Assembly: GCA_016787225.1 (NCBI GenBank)
Contig: JAEUUY010000014.1
Location: 1 to 64,000 of the forward strand
Reading direction: 5' to 3'
DNA length: 64,000 bases
DNA from: Chitinophagales bacterium
GTDB taxonomy: Bacteria; Bacteroidota; Bacteroidia; Chitinophagales; JADJOU01
Part shown: one piece after another, positions 17,561-28,334 of the stretch
Numbering within the stretch: position 1 is the stretch's first letter
Layout of the letters: every line of letters starts with the position of its first letter
Made by a program: the position numbers and the translations under genes
Notes under the pieces: generated by a model
What the model was told of the DNA's origin: nothing
The model's input: the letters and a program-made list of their open reading frames with translations, nothing else
Databases searched by the model: none

Positions 17561-18982
17561 CTACTTCAAAACCCCCGCACTCCACTTCACTTCATAGATA
17601 GATTTGAAGTATTTGGTCTTGAGTTCAATCATTTTCTCGAGTGCTTCGAGCGCTTTTATTTCGCGGGCATTGATGGTGAAGAGGTTGCTTTCTCCATTTT
17701 TAAATCTGGTCTCTTCTGCTTTCACCATAGTCGAATAATTCTCATAGTTTTCGTATTGTAGTCGATTCAATTTTTCATAATTGAGATAACTGTTAAAATA
17801 GGTTTTTATCTTCAGAGATACGCTCTGTACTTTTTGTTGTAATGCCAACTCACCATAGTTGATTTTCAATTTCGCTGACTTATAGTTGGCACGTCCTTCT
17901 GATAAGCGAAGCGGAATGTCGAGTTTGAGGCTGTATTGATAGTTTTCAGTGAAAGGTCGTACTTCATTGACAGAAAAATTTTGAGGACCTGTATTGCTCA
18001 GCATTCTATAATTCAAATCTAACTTTGGCAATAAATCCTGAAAATACATTCGCCGTTGAACCCGGTAGAAATTCAATTGTTCTTCATACATTTTTATCTC
18101 TGGGTGATTAGACGATCCTTCGTTCATGAGGGCTTCATAGCTGAGATTGGGCTGTGCCGATCGAAACTTTTTATCCCAATTTTCATTTGGAATCACTGTA
18201 GGTGGAAGGCTATAGGGCGTTTCATTTTCTTTCCATAAATAGATAGAGAGTTCGTTACCCGCGTTTAAAAAATCGGTCCATCGATTTTCTTTTTCTATCT
18301 GGAAACTCAGAAGTTGTGTTTTAGCTTCTACCGAATCTATCGATGGTCGCTCTCCATAGGCAATACTTTGTTGTACAAATTTCAATCGAGCCAGGTTGTT
18401 ATCTACGAGCTCGTCCATAATTTTAAAGGTCTCATAAGCCTGCACCCAATCCCAATAAGCTTTCATAGCATCGAGCATCACATCATTAACCATCTTTCGT
18501 TGCTCATGTATGGATAGTCTATTCATAATTTTTGCTTGCTCGAGATAGCCTCTTCTCTTATCATAGATGAGATTTTTCAGTAGCGGAATATTCACTCCTA
18601 CAAAAGTCGAATTACCGGTAGTGATTGCATTGTCCAATCGCTGACCCGTCATATTGGCTATACCAGCTTCAAAATCGATTCCATACCATGTAGGTATTTC
18701 TATCCCCAATTCTTTGGTCTGATAATAATCTTCTTTTTTGAGATTCTTCTCGCCCATTTTTCCCGAAAGAGTTGGGTCGAAACTACCACGACTTCCTAAA
18801 ATGTCATTTTCCGAGATTTCCACTTGAATATTCGCTTGCCGTATGACAGGATGAAATTTTCGCATAATCGTTAAAACCTGATCTGGAGATAAGCGATTTA
18901 AACTAGTTGCTTTTTCTTGACTCAGTAAACTAAGGCAGGTAATCCATAAGGCAACGACACAAAAAAGATTTTTATTTTTCAA
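17561..18982 (-). CDS. TolC-family outer-membrane efflux protein
   Basis: The 473-residue protein has a signal peptide and long helical repeats of the outer-membrane efflux type (LDAMKAYWDWVQAYETFKIM; ATNYENYSTMVKAEETRF-like C-terminal half, here YENYENYSTMVKAEETRFKN). It forms the outer-membrane channel of the exporter encoded just upstream. Its TTG start lies inside the end of the HlyD gene (11-bp overlap), so translation is probably coupled. It is the third gene of the ABC-HlyD-TolC operon. The transported molecule is unknown. Confidence 0.9.
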   Translation of the reverse strand: MKNKNLFCVVALWITCLSLLSQEKATSLNRLSPDQVLTIMRKFHPVIRQANIQVEISENDILGSRGSFDPTLSGKMGEKNLKKEDYYQTKELGIEIPTWYGIDFEAGIANMTGQRLDNAITTGNSTFVGVNIPLLKNLIYDKRRGYLEQAKIMNRLSIHEQRKMVNDVMLDAMKAYWDWVQAYETFKIMDELVDNNLARLKFVQQSIAYGERPSIDSVEAKTQLLSFQIEKENRWTDFLNAGNELSIYLWKENETPYSLPPTVIPNENWDKKFRSAQPNLSYEALMNEGSSNHPEIKMYEEQLNFYRVQRRMYFQDLLPKLDLNYRMLSNTGPQNFSVNEVRPFTENYQYSLKLDIPLRLSEGRANYKSAKLKINYGELALQQKVQSVSLKIKTYFNSYLNYEKLNRLQYENYENYSTMVKAEETRFKNGESNLFTINAREIKALEALEKMIELKTKYFKSIYEVKWSAGVLK

Positions 18983-20291
18983 CCTTCGTTGGTGTTTTAT
19001 TATTCATCTTGTAATAATCAGGTGGGAAGCCATTGATATTTCGCCATACTTCATACCAAATCGGAACTTCCTTGAGCAGGACTATACTTTTAGCTCCCGA
19101 ACCCACCTTGATTTGTTTTGGCCATGGGTCATCCTTTTTATCCTCCACGACCAAGACTCTAAACATCCCGTTGTCACTAATTGTATTTTCAAATGCAACG
19201 ATTTCACCACCAAAAGTACCATAACTACCTTTGGGCCATCCTGTAAATACGATGGTAGGAAATCCATCAAAAATCATTCGAACTTTCTGTCCTTTTTCTA
19301 TCAATGGTAAATCTACGGGACGCACAAATACTTCTACAGCATAAGCACTATTTCTGTCGGGCACTACGAGACCTATGACCTCACCTTCCTTGAGGATTTC
19401 TCCGATACCAGAACGAGCTACCTGCACTACCTGTCCGTCTTGTGGTGCTTTTACGATATACTGTTCGCTGCGCACTTCATAGTTAGATACTTGATTTTCC
19501 AGCTTGGCTGCCTCGGCCAGAGAAGTATTGGCATCGCTCAATGACGACAAACGATCACCCTCCGCTTTTTGCTTTTTTTCCATGTATTCTTGTTCGGTAC
19601 TATTCTGCTCTACTTGATTGTTGATGATTTCTTGCTGCGTCTGGGCTATTTTATTTTCTACAATAGTCTTTTTAGCCAAGGCATTTTGAAAGGATACCTC
19701 GCGCTGCTGCAGCTGAGTCTGTGATACGAGACCCTCCTGAAACATCTTGCGCTGACGGTCACGCTGGTCTAGCGCTAGATTATAATCATTGGTGGCGGCC
19801 ACCAATTCGGCTTGTTCCGCTTTGAGTTTACTTTGTAACTGAATACGATAGTTTTTTAATTGTTGAATTTTTAAACTCCGACCACGCTCTATAGCTTCTA
19901 TTTGGTATTGAGTCGCATTGGCTTTGCCTTTATAATAATCGATACTCGCTCGCTTGGCACTCGCCTGTTCGCGTGTGCGCTCTACTAGTTTTGGGTCGAG
20001 ATAATTGTCTTTCACCTCTGTCAAAACTAATATCGTATCTCCTTTGCGCACAAAATCTCCCTCCTTCACTTTCCATTGTGCTATGCGACCTCCTATCTGA
20101 GTTTGAATATTCTGAGGACGATTTTCTTGCAGTCTGGTCGTCACCAAACCATTGCTCTGAATATTCTGAGTCCAAGGTAGAAATAGAAAAACTATGAAGG
20201 CAAGAATACTTCCCTTTAACCAATAGCTAAAACGCATAACGCGCTTCTCGCTGTATATGTGGCTGTATGATCTTTCTTTATAGTCTCTCAT
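18972..20291 (-). CDS. HlyD-family periplasmic adaptor
   Basis: The 439-residue protein has one inner-membrane helix near residues 25-40 and a short lipoyl half-motif (GGRIAQWKVKEGDFVRKGDT). A long coiled coil covers about 85-265 (rich in Q/E/K, e.g. RDRQRKMFQEGLVSQTQLQQ). The second lipoyl half and beta-barrel follow (VKAPQDGQVVQVARSGIGE). It would bridge the ABC protein and the TolC channel. It starts 2 bp after the ABC gene stop. Confidence 0.92.
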   Translation of the reverse strand: MRDYKERSYSHIYSEKRVMRFSYWLKGSILAFIVFLFLPWTQNIQSNGLVTTRLQENRPQNIQTQIGGRIAQWKVKEGDFVRKGDTILVLTEVKDNYLDPKLVERTREQASAKRASIDYYKGKANATQYQIEAIERGRSLKIQQLKNYRIQLQSKLKAEQAELVAATNDYNLALDQRDRQRKMFQEGLVSQTQLQQREVSFQNALAKKTIVENKIAQTQQEIINNQVEQNSTEQEYMEKKQKAEGDRLSSLSDANTSLAEAAKLENQVSNYEVRSEQYIVKAPQDGQVVQVARSGIGEILKEGEVIGLVVPDRNSAYAVEVFVRPVDLPLIEKGQKVRMIFDGFPTIVFTGWPKGSYGTFGGEIVAFENTISDNGMFRVLVVEDKKDDPWPKQIKVGSGAKSIVLLKEVPIWYEVWRNINGFPPDYYKMNNKTPTKVEK

Positions 20292-20293
20292 CG

Positions 20294-21965
20294 CTATCGA
20301 ATACTTGCATTACCATTTTCTAAATGAAGAACCATATCGCTTCGCTGGATAACTTCTTTATCGTTTGCGATAATGACTATCGTTGTAGATTTTTTAATCT
20401 TATCCAAGTAGTCCAAAAGTGCCTTCTTCTCCCCATCGAAAAGTCCTATGAATGGTTCGTCCATAAAGAGCATTTTCGGCTTGTGTATCAAGGTTCGTAG
20501 TAGAAGAATTTTCTTGACCATATTAGTAGATAGCCTAGAACCCAGAGGCTCTAAAATAGTATTTAACCCATGCGCATTACCTTGAATAATCGAGTGAAAA
20601 TTTAGTTCCTTAATAAGAGATATGACTTCTTCACCCTCTATGCCTTCTTTTCCCAGTGTAATATTTTCTAAAAGGCTTGCGGTTATTATCTCTTGATTGC
20701 GGAAATAAAAACCTGAATGCTGTCTGAGAGACTCGATATTATAGCCTGAAATTTCAAAGTCCTCTATCTGCAAACTTCCTTCGTAGCGTCTGTAGAGCGA
20801 AGCTAAAACTTTTAATAAGGTGGTTTTACCTTCGCCTTCATTTCCTGTAATAGTGGTTATCGTATTGCTATTGATTTTGAAATTTAGTTTCTCCAATACA
20901 TACCGGGAACTATCTTTAAATTTGAAACTGAAATTATGAAACTGAAAATAGGGGCCCGAATCGCTATCTGGTTTCCATATTTGTGATTTTTCATCTTCCT
21001 TTGCTTGTTCATAAATACTTTCGATTTTCGCCAATCCTGTGGCGACATCATATAAACTATCGAGGTGGTAAATGAGTTTCTCTGTGGCACCTATCACCAT
21101 TAGAATAACAATTTCTGCGGCTATAAACTCACCAATATTGATTTTCTGCTCGATGAGCAAATAAGTTCCTATCCCGAGCATAGCCGCCGTAATAAGTACT
21201 TTGAAACCAATTAAGGCTTTGTACTGCGTTACGAGTATATTGAAGTGTTTGTTTCTATCTATCAAGTATTGCGCAGCGAGTTCATCCGTTTTTCTAATAT
21301 GTAAATCCGAATTCTGAGCAAATTTAAAAGTGCGAACTGCTCTGGCAATATCCTCGAGCCAGGAAGCAAGCGCATACTTGTCATCGCTTTCTTTAATCGA
21401 TGTAACTAAGCCTAAATTGGAAGTATATTTCAAAATAAGCCAAAGCAGCACTATAAGGAAGATACCAAAAATTATGAAGCTGCTCTCATAAAATGCCAAT
21501 ACTATCAAGCCCATAATGATTTGAATAGAGGCCAAGGGGATATCCAATAATAATTTGGACAAGCCTTTCTGAATGCCAAATATCTCAAAGTAGCGATTGA
21601 CCTTTTCTGGCAGATAATACTTGCTATTGTCTTGCAGATCAATACTAATCAAGGTTTTTGTGATTTCTAAGGAATTTTTAGTGAAGATTTTTTGCTGTAA
21701 AATTTCAATCAATTTCAACAGATTGAGATTCAATACTCCTACAATAAAAACACCGATAATAACCAAGATGATTAGGACATAAATGGACACGACTAGCTGT
21801 GCACCAAAGCTAAATCCAATGATTGCTTGAATACCTAAAGGCAAGGAAAGCTGCACAATTCCACTAAGAATAGCAAAAGAATAGATAGCGGATATCTCTT
21901 TCCGGTATTCTTTAGCGAGATTTAAAACCCGTCCCCAAGTTTGTAGTGTGCTGATATTCTTAAAT
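20294..21965 (-). CDS. ABC exporter (membrane plus ATPase domains) with uncertain start
   Basis: Six hydrophobic segments occupy about the first 300 residues, followed by an ATPase domain. Walker A is GNEGEGKTT and Walker B is PKMLFMDEP. The signature region (SRLSTNMVKK instead of LSGGQ) and the H-loop (IANDKE, no His) are degenerate. The first ordinary start is a GTG at 21856 (520 residues). The open frame, however, continues upstream to a TAG near 21980 with sequence that fits homologue N-termini (WGRVLNLAKEYRKEISAIYS). That extension contains no ATG, GTG or TTG, so a rare start or a lesion is implied; the 21965 boundary is approximate. No C39 peptidase domain is present. Confidence 0.8.
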
Positions 21966-21970
21966 TTTAA

Positions 21971-21998
21971 TTTGCAATAATAGTAATACTATCGCAAA
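21971..21998. promoter_or_regulatory. Palindromic operator candidate between tetR and the ABC operon
   Basis: The perfect palindrome ATAGTAATACTAT (21980-21992) sits between TTTGC (21971) and GCAAA (21994). It lies in the short divergent region, 75 bp before the TetR ATG and just upstream of the exporter coding frame. This is the usual place for a TetR dimer site. Binding is inferred. Confidence 0.6.
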
Positions 21999-22066
21999 TA
22001 AATGCTTTAATATTATTTTTAGTTCCAACTATAACATTTTTTATATCTTTGCTTTCGATTAGCAAT

Positions 22067-22738
22067 ATGGAAGTAAATATTAGCTTTAGTGTCAATCCCC
22101 AATTATATAAAAAAAATCCAGAGGAATCTGCGATAGGTAAGGAAATTGTGGGACAAAGTATAGAGCTGATAAATGAATTAGGCATTGAAAATTTTACCTT
22201 TAAGAAACTAGCAGTAAAGATAACACATACTGAAGCTACTATCTACAGATATTTTGAAAATAAGCAAATGCTACTCCTCTATATCGTGAATTGGTATTGG
22301 CTTTATTTAGATTTTTTGATAGAGTTTAAAATTCAAAATCTCAATGAGCCCAAGCAAAAAATAGAAGAAGTTATAGCCATACTCAGTCAGAATCTAAGCA
22401 ATACCAAGTTGACATCATATTATAACTTAGCACCGATTTTTCAGATTATTATTCGAGAGGGTAATAAAGTATATCTGCATACCGAGGTTAAAAAAATCAA
22501 TAACATCCAACTATTTAAACCTTATAAAGATTTATGTGCAAAGATAGCAAGCATATTCCAAGCCTATAATGCAGACTATAACTATGCACATTCTCTAGCT
22601 AGTACTTTGATAGAAACTTCTCATTTGCAGATTTTCTTTGCAGAGAACCTACCGCGTCTCACGGATGTCAATGAAAAAAACAAGAAAAATTATACCTATC
22701 AATTTCTTTCTGACCTTATTTTTAAATCTTTAAATTAA
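22067..22738 (+). CDS. TetR-family transcriptional regulator
   Basis: The 223-residue protein has an N-terminal helix-turn-helix (IGKEIVGQSIELINELGIEN, then FTFKKLAVKITHTEATIYRY), followed by FENKQMLLLYIVNWYW, which closes the DNA-binding domain. The C-terminal ligand domain is not similar to a named subgroup. The ATG at 22067 is preferred over a TTG at 22049. Divergent placement from the ABC-HlyD-TolC operon suggests it represses that exporter and its own gene until a ligand binds. Confidence 0.88.
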   Translation: MEVNISFSVNPQLYKKNPEESAIGKEIVGQSIELINELGIENFTFKKLAVKITHTEATIYRYFENKQMLLLYIVNWYWLYLDFLIEFKIQNLNEPKQKIEEVIAILSQNLSNTKLTSYYNLAPIFQIIIREGNKVYLHTEVKKINNIQLFKPYKDLCAKIASIFQAYNADYNYAHSLASTLIETSHLQIFFAENLPRLTDVNEKNKKNYTYQFLSDLIFKSLN

Positions 22739-22744
22739 AGCTTT

Positions 22745-23446
22745 ATGGAATTTCTAGTGCCACTAATCACACTTATCATTCTTGAAGTCATTCTCGGTAT
22801 TGACAATATAATTTTCATTTCGATATTGGCCGACAAGCTACCTGCTGAGCAGCGAGATAAACTGCGCTACTGGGGTATAGGACTCGCTATGGTCATGCGT
22901 CTCATTCTCTTGTTCTTTATCTCGTGGATACTCAAGTTGGATAATACCTTATTCACGCTATTCAATATTGATTTTTCGGGCAAGTCTCTGATTCTAATAC
23001 TCGGAGGACTCTTCCTTTTATTCAAAGCTACTAAAGAGATTTATCATCAAACAGAAATTAAGGATGAAGATTCGCCAGTACACTCAAAGGCGAAGACCTT
23101 CCAAAAATTGCTCTTAGAAGTTATTCTGCTTGATTTGGTTTTCTCGGTGGATTCTATTATCACCGCAGTAGGAATGGTAGAGGAGCTATGGGTGATGTAC
23201 ACTGCAGTTATTGTCACGGTTATCATTATGCTGATAGCATCTAAACCAATCAGCGATTTTATCAAACAGCACCAATCTTTCAAAATACTAGCACTTTGTT
23301 TCTTAATGATGATAGGTGTATCACTTCTAGGGGAAGGCCTACAATTCCATATACCAAAAGGCTATATTTATTTTGCCATGTTCTTCTCATTTATGGTAGA
23401 TGTAATTCAAATGAGGGCAGACAAGAGAAAAATGCAGATAAAATAA
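22745..23446 (+). CDS. TerC-family integral membrane protein
   Basis: The 233-residue protein has about seven transmembrane segments and the TerC hallmarks ILEVILGIDNIIFISILA near the N-terminus and LLDLVFSVDSIITAVGM in the middle. The acidic residues within helices (D/N in GIDN and SVDS) are those proposed to handle metal ions, with manganese efflux reported for some members. It begins 6 bp after the TetR stop. An open reading through both suggests one transcript, but a functional link to the exporter is not evident. Confidence 0.9.
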   Translation: MEFLVPLITLIILEVILGIDNIIFISILADKLPAEQRDKLRYWGIGLAMVMRLILLFFISWILKLDNTLFTLFNIDFSGKSLILILGGLFLLFKATKEIYHQTEIKDEDSPVHSKAKTFQKLLLEVILLDLVFSVDSIITAVGMVEELWVMYTAVIVTVIIMLIASKPISDFIKQHQSFKILALCFLMMIGVSLLGEGLQFHIPKGYIYFAMFFSFMVDVIQMRADKRKMQIK

Positions 23447-23457
23447 ATTGATTTTCT

Positions 23458-23465
23458 TACCTTTG
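23458..23465 (+). promoter_or_regulatory. Candidate -7 box (TACCTTTG)
   Basis: TACCTTTG fits TAnnTTTG, 42 bp before the ATG at 23508. No TTG at the standard upstream distance is seen. Confidence 0.35.
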
Positions 23466-23507
23466 GGTTACGATTTCATTCTAAGAAATTTGTAAAAACA
23501 AAAGTTT

Positions 23508-24518
23508 ATGAAAACAGTAAAATTATTCTATTTCCTATTAATCCTAATGGCCAGTCAGCTATTTGCTAACACATACACTAGCATACGCAATGGTAACTTC
23601 GATGACCCAAGTGTATGGGATAAGAGCCAAGTGCCGAGTTTTGAGGAGGATACCATTCTCATTTATCACGCTATTATATATAATAGAAATTCTAGTACAT
23701 TTGGACTCCCAAATTGTGTGAAAAGACCTTACATATTTATAAGCGAGGTAGGACATCTCTGTATTGATAAAAATGATACTCTGTACAATATATACCTAGT
23801 CCAGCGAGGCAGATTTACAGCTAGAGAGCTACTAAGGACGGGAACTGAACATTTTGTATATGGCTCAGCTTATTCTAATAGGAGTATTCTTACCATTGGA
23901 AAATTTAAAAGTGCTATTTATGTTCGTAATCCGGGAAGATATTCTGTAGATACAGTTAAATATTCCTGCACTGACAGCATAAAAATTGACACTACCGGAA
24001 TTTATAATTCTAAATGTCCACAAGGTTTATTATACATTCGCGATTCGCTTCAGGATAGTTTAACGTTAAAGTTTTGGACTCATGCTATTCCTTATATGAA
24101 TTTTAGATTTCAATTTTCCGACACTACTATTTTCGCAAAAACCAATGATTCATTTACTTATAAAATGAAGACTAAAAAGGACTTTACGCTTTACGTATCC
24201 TCCACAGATATCTGCGATAGAGCGTATAAATATCAAAAGAAATACAAATTTGAGGAGAATAATTCTGGAATAGAAATCAAATATAAACCTACGGTTGAAT
24301 GGCAGTTTATCGGGAACAAGAGTATTCAAGTGCGGAATGAAGACAACACCATCCTTTCTGTAATTATCTACGATTTGGCTGGTAGAAAAATTTATGAATC
24401 TACCATCAGAGGCAAAGATGAAATCGATATGAACCAAAATCCATCAGGCATCTATTATATCCGAATTCTAGATAAGGACAATCAACTTTTGAAGACAGAT
24501 CGTTTTCATCTACCTTAG
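23508..24518 (+). CDS. T9SS-exported protein with type A sorting domain
   Basis: The 336-residue protein has a signal peptide (KLFYFLLILMASQLFA) and an N-terminal segment like secreted beta-helix proteins (SIRNGNFDDPSVWDKSQVPS). It ends in a type A sorting domain of about 75 residues, with the characteristic SVIIYDLAGRKIYES and PSGIYYIRILD blocks. The tail directs export through T9SS and is normally removed at the cell surface. The middle part shows no recognised enzyme motif. It is the only protein in the window with a clear complete type A tail. Confidence 0.85.
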   Translation: MKTVKLFYFLLILMASQLFANTYTSIRNGNFDDPSVWDKSQVPSFEEDTILIYHAIIYNRNSSTFGLPNCVKRPYIFISEVGHLCIDKNDTLYNIYLVQRGRFTARELLRTGTEHFVYGSAYSNRSILTIGKFKSAIYVRNPGRYSVDTVKYSCTDSIKIDTTGIYNSKCPQGLLYIRDSLQDSLTLKFWTHAIPYMNFRFQFSDTTIFAKTNDSFTYKMKTKKDFTLYVSSTDICDRAYKYQKKYKFEENNSGIEIKYKPTVEWQFIGNKSIQVRNEDNTILSVIIYDLAGRKIYESTIRGKDEIDMNQNPSGIYYIRILDKDNQLLKTDRFHLP

Positions 24519-24789
24519 TGAAAATTTTTATTAGTAAAATAGGTTCTATTCAGACCTCAAACTAGGTCTCACCCTGTAAAAGGTCATTCAATACTTGTCT
24601 TTACAGATTTTAATTCAAAATTTATAGTATCCATATCTATTCTGAATTTGCAAAGATTTCATTTCTACTTCTTTTATATTTCACTTTTTTTCATTGAATG
24701 TAATTAATACCGTAAGCGTATTAGTAATAGTCCAATGTCGCATGGCTCATTGCACTAAACAAATACAGCTACGGCATTTACCATAGCTA

Positions 24790-24821
24790 GGTTTTAAAAT
24801 GGGTTGAACCATTTTAAAACC
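24790..24821. repeat. Strong 13-bp stem-loop
   Basis: GGTTTTAAAATGG and CCATTTTAAAACC pair perfectly around the loop GTTGAA. No T-run follows on either strand, so it is not a standard terminator; a REP-like or RNA element is possible. Confidence 0.6.
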
Positions 24822-24848
24822 GCTATTGGTTTAAGATTACCCGTGGAC

Positions 24849-24878
24849 AAAAAAAGGCAGCTCTAGAGAACTGCCTTT
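24849..24878 (-). terminator. Rho-independent terminator of katG
   Basis: On the minus strand AAAGGCAG pairs with CTGCCTTT around a 10-base loop and runs into a T-tract, 22 bp after the katG stop. The stem is also symmetrical enough to act from the other side. Confidence 0.85.
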
Positions 24879-24900
24879 GAATAGTCATTGAATGAAAAAC

Positions 24901-27159
<2,259 letters not shown>

Positions 27160-27172
27160 TTATTTATTTTAG

Positions 27173-27200
27173 TTGAGTGCAAAAATAGTCTTTACCTTTG
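27173..27200 (+). promoter_or_regulatory. oxyR promoter (TTG-N17-TACCTTTG)
   Basis: TTG at 27173 and TACCTTTG at 27193 are separated by 17 bp, within the spacing known for Bacteroidota sigma-A promoters. Transcription would begin near 27206, about 38 nt before the oxyR ATG. It overlaps the katG -7 box. Confidence 0.6.
27180..27187 (-). promoter_or_regulatory. katG -7 box (TATTTTTG)
   Basis: The minus-strand TATTTTTG fits TAnnTTTG, 23 bp before the katG ATG. No TTG is found 17-23 bp upstream, as expected for a promoter that needs an activator. Confidence 0.5.
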
Positions 27201-27240
27201 ATTGATAAAAATGATAGTTTAGATAATAATATTGATAAAA
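27201..27240. promoter_or_regulatory. Pair of direct repeats, possible OxyR site
   Basis: ATTGATAAAA occurs at 27201-27210 and again at 27231-27240, exactly 30 bp apart (about three helical turns). They lie upstream of the katG -7 box where a LysR-type activator would bind. Assignment to OxyR is inferred from position. Confidence 0.4.
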
Positions 27241-27243
27241 TAG

Positions 27244-28179
27244 ATGAATGTAAGGCAAATAGACTATATACTAGCGGTAGCGGAATACCGGCACTTTGAA
27301 TTGGCTGCAGAGAAGTGCTATATTACCCAATCGACACTAAGTACTATGATAGCCAAGTTCGAAGATGAAATCGGATTGAAAATTTTCGACAGAAAGAAAA
27401 AGCCTTTAGACATTACCCAAGAAGGTCATGCCATCCTCAGTCAGCTTCGTGTGATACGCACCGACTTTAATCAGCTAGACGAAATAGCTCAGGAAATACG
27501 TGGAGAAATCAAGGGGAAATTGAGTATATCGGTGATACCCACCATAGCACCTTATCTATTGCCACTTTTTTTGCCCAATTTTGTAACAAAATACCCTCAA
27601 CTACACATAGAAATTCGGGAACAAACCACGGATGAGATTATTCGGCTATTGCGAAGCAGATCCATAGATATAGGCATACTTTCGACCCCTTTGTATGAAA
27701 AAGATATCGTAGAGTATCCGCTCTACGATGAACCCTTTCTCCTCTTCGATACCCAACTTAAAACTAAAGATGATATCGAATTAAAGAAACTAGCTTTTAA
27801 TCAACTCTGTCTGCTCGAAGAGGGGCATTGTATGCGCACGCAGGTGCTCAATCTCTGCGAACTACACAAGAAAAAAATAAACCATAAACTTCACTTTGAC
27901 TATAAAGCGGGCTCTATCGATAGCCTGCTGAGATTTGTCAAAGCGAGTGAAGCCTCTACGCTGCTGCCTTTCCTCGCTGCTAAAGATCTTCCTAAAAAAG
28001 ACACCAGAAACCTGCATAAGTTTTCCGCTCCTATTCCTATGCGCACCATAGGTTTGGTCGTGCATCAACATTTTGTCAAAAAGAAGCTCCTACTACAGAT
28101 AGAAAAAGAAATTAAAGCGAAGGTTCTACCTTTGCTGCCAGAGGCTATCGATAAGGTCAAGATACTGGAGCCGAGGTAG
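27244..28179 (+). CDS. oxyR: OxyR, LysR-type hydrogen peroxide sensor
   Basis: The 311-residue protein has a LysR helix-turn-helix (ELAAEKCYITQSTLSTMIAK) and a periplasmic-binding-like sensor domain from about 90. The redox pair is conserved as C196 and C205 (GHCMRTQVLNLC), with the same spacing as C199/C208 of E. coli OxyR. Oxidation to a disulfide should switch on katG, which is divergent and adjacent. No other peroxide genes lie nearby. Confidence 0.93.
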   Translation: MNVRQIDYILAVAEYRHFELAAEKCYITQSTLSTMIAKFEDEIGLKIFDRKKKPLDITQEGHAILSQLRVIRTDFNQLDEIAQEIRGEIKGKLSISVIPTIAPYLLPLFLPNFVTKYPQLHIEIREQTTDEIIRLLRSRSIDIGILSTPLYEKDIVEYPLYDEPFLLFDTQLKTKDDIELKKLAFNQLCLLEEGHCMRTQVLNLCELHKKKINHKLHFDYKAGSIDSLLRFVKASEASTLLPFLAAKDLPKKDTRNLHKFSAPIPMRTIGLVVHQHFVKKKLLLQIEKEIKAKVLPLLPEAIDKVKILEPR

Positions 28180-28334
28180 TGTAAGTTTAACCATCGATTT
28201 GTTTCTGAAATATAAACTTAGCTATATTTTAGCTTTAAATTTTAAACAATAAACGTCAGTTTTTAACTATAAAATACGGTATATATACAACTGATAAATT
28301 ATGATATAAGATTCTATTTAGGGAAATTTTCTTC

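Larger units (their letters stand above)
24519..24900. other. Gene-free stretch with several inverted repeats
   Basis: This 382-bp region lies between convergent genes. It contains AGACCT/AGGTCT (24552-24569), TAATAC/GTATTA (24705-24723), a 13-bp stem at 24790-24821 and the katG terminator. No coding frame is supported. Confidence 0.6.
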
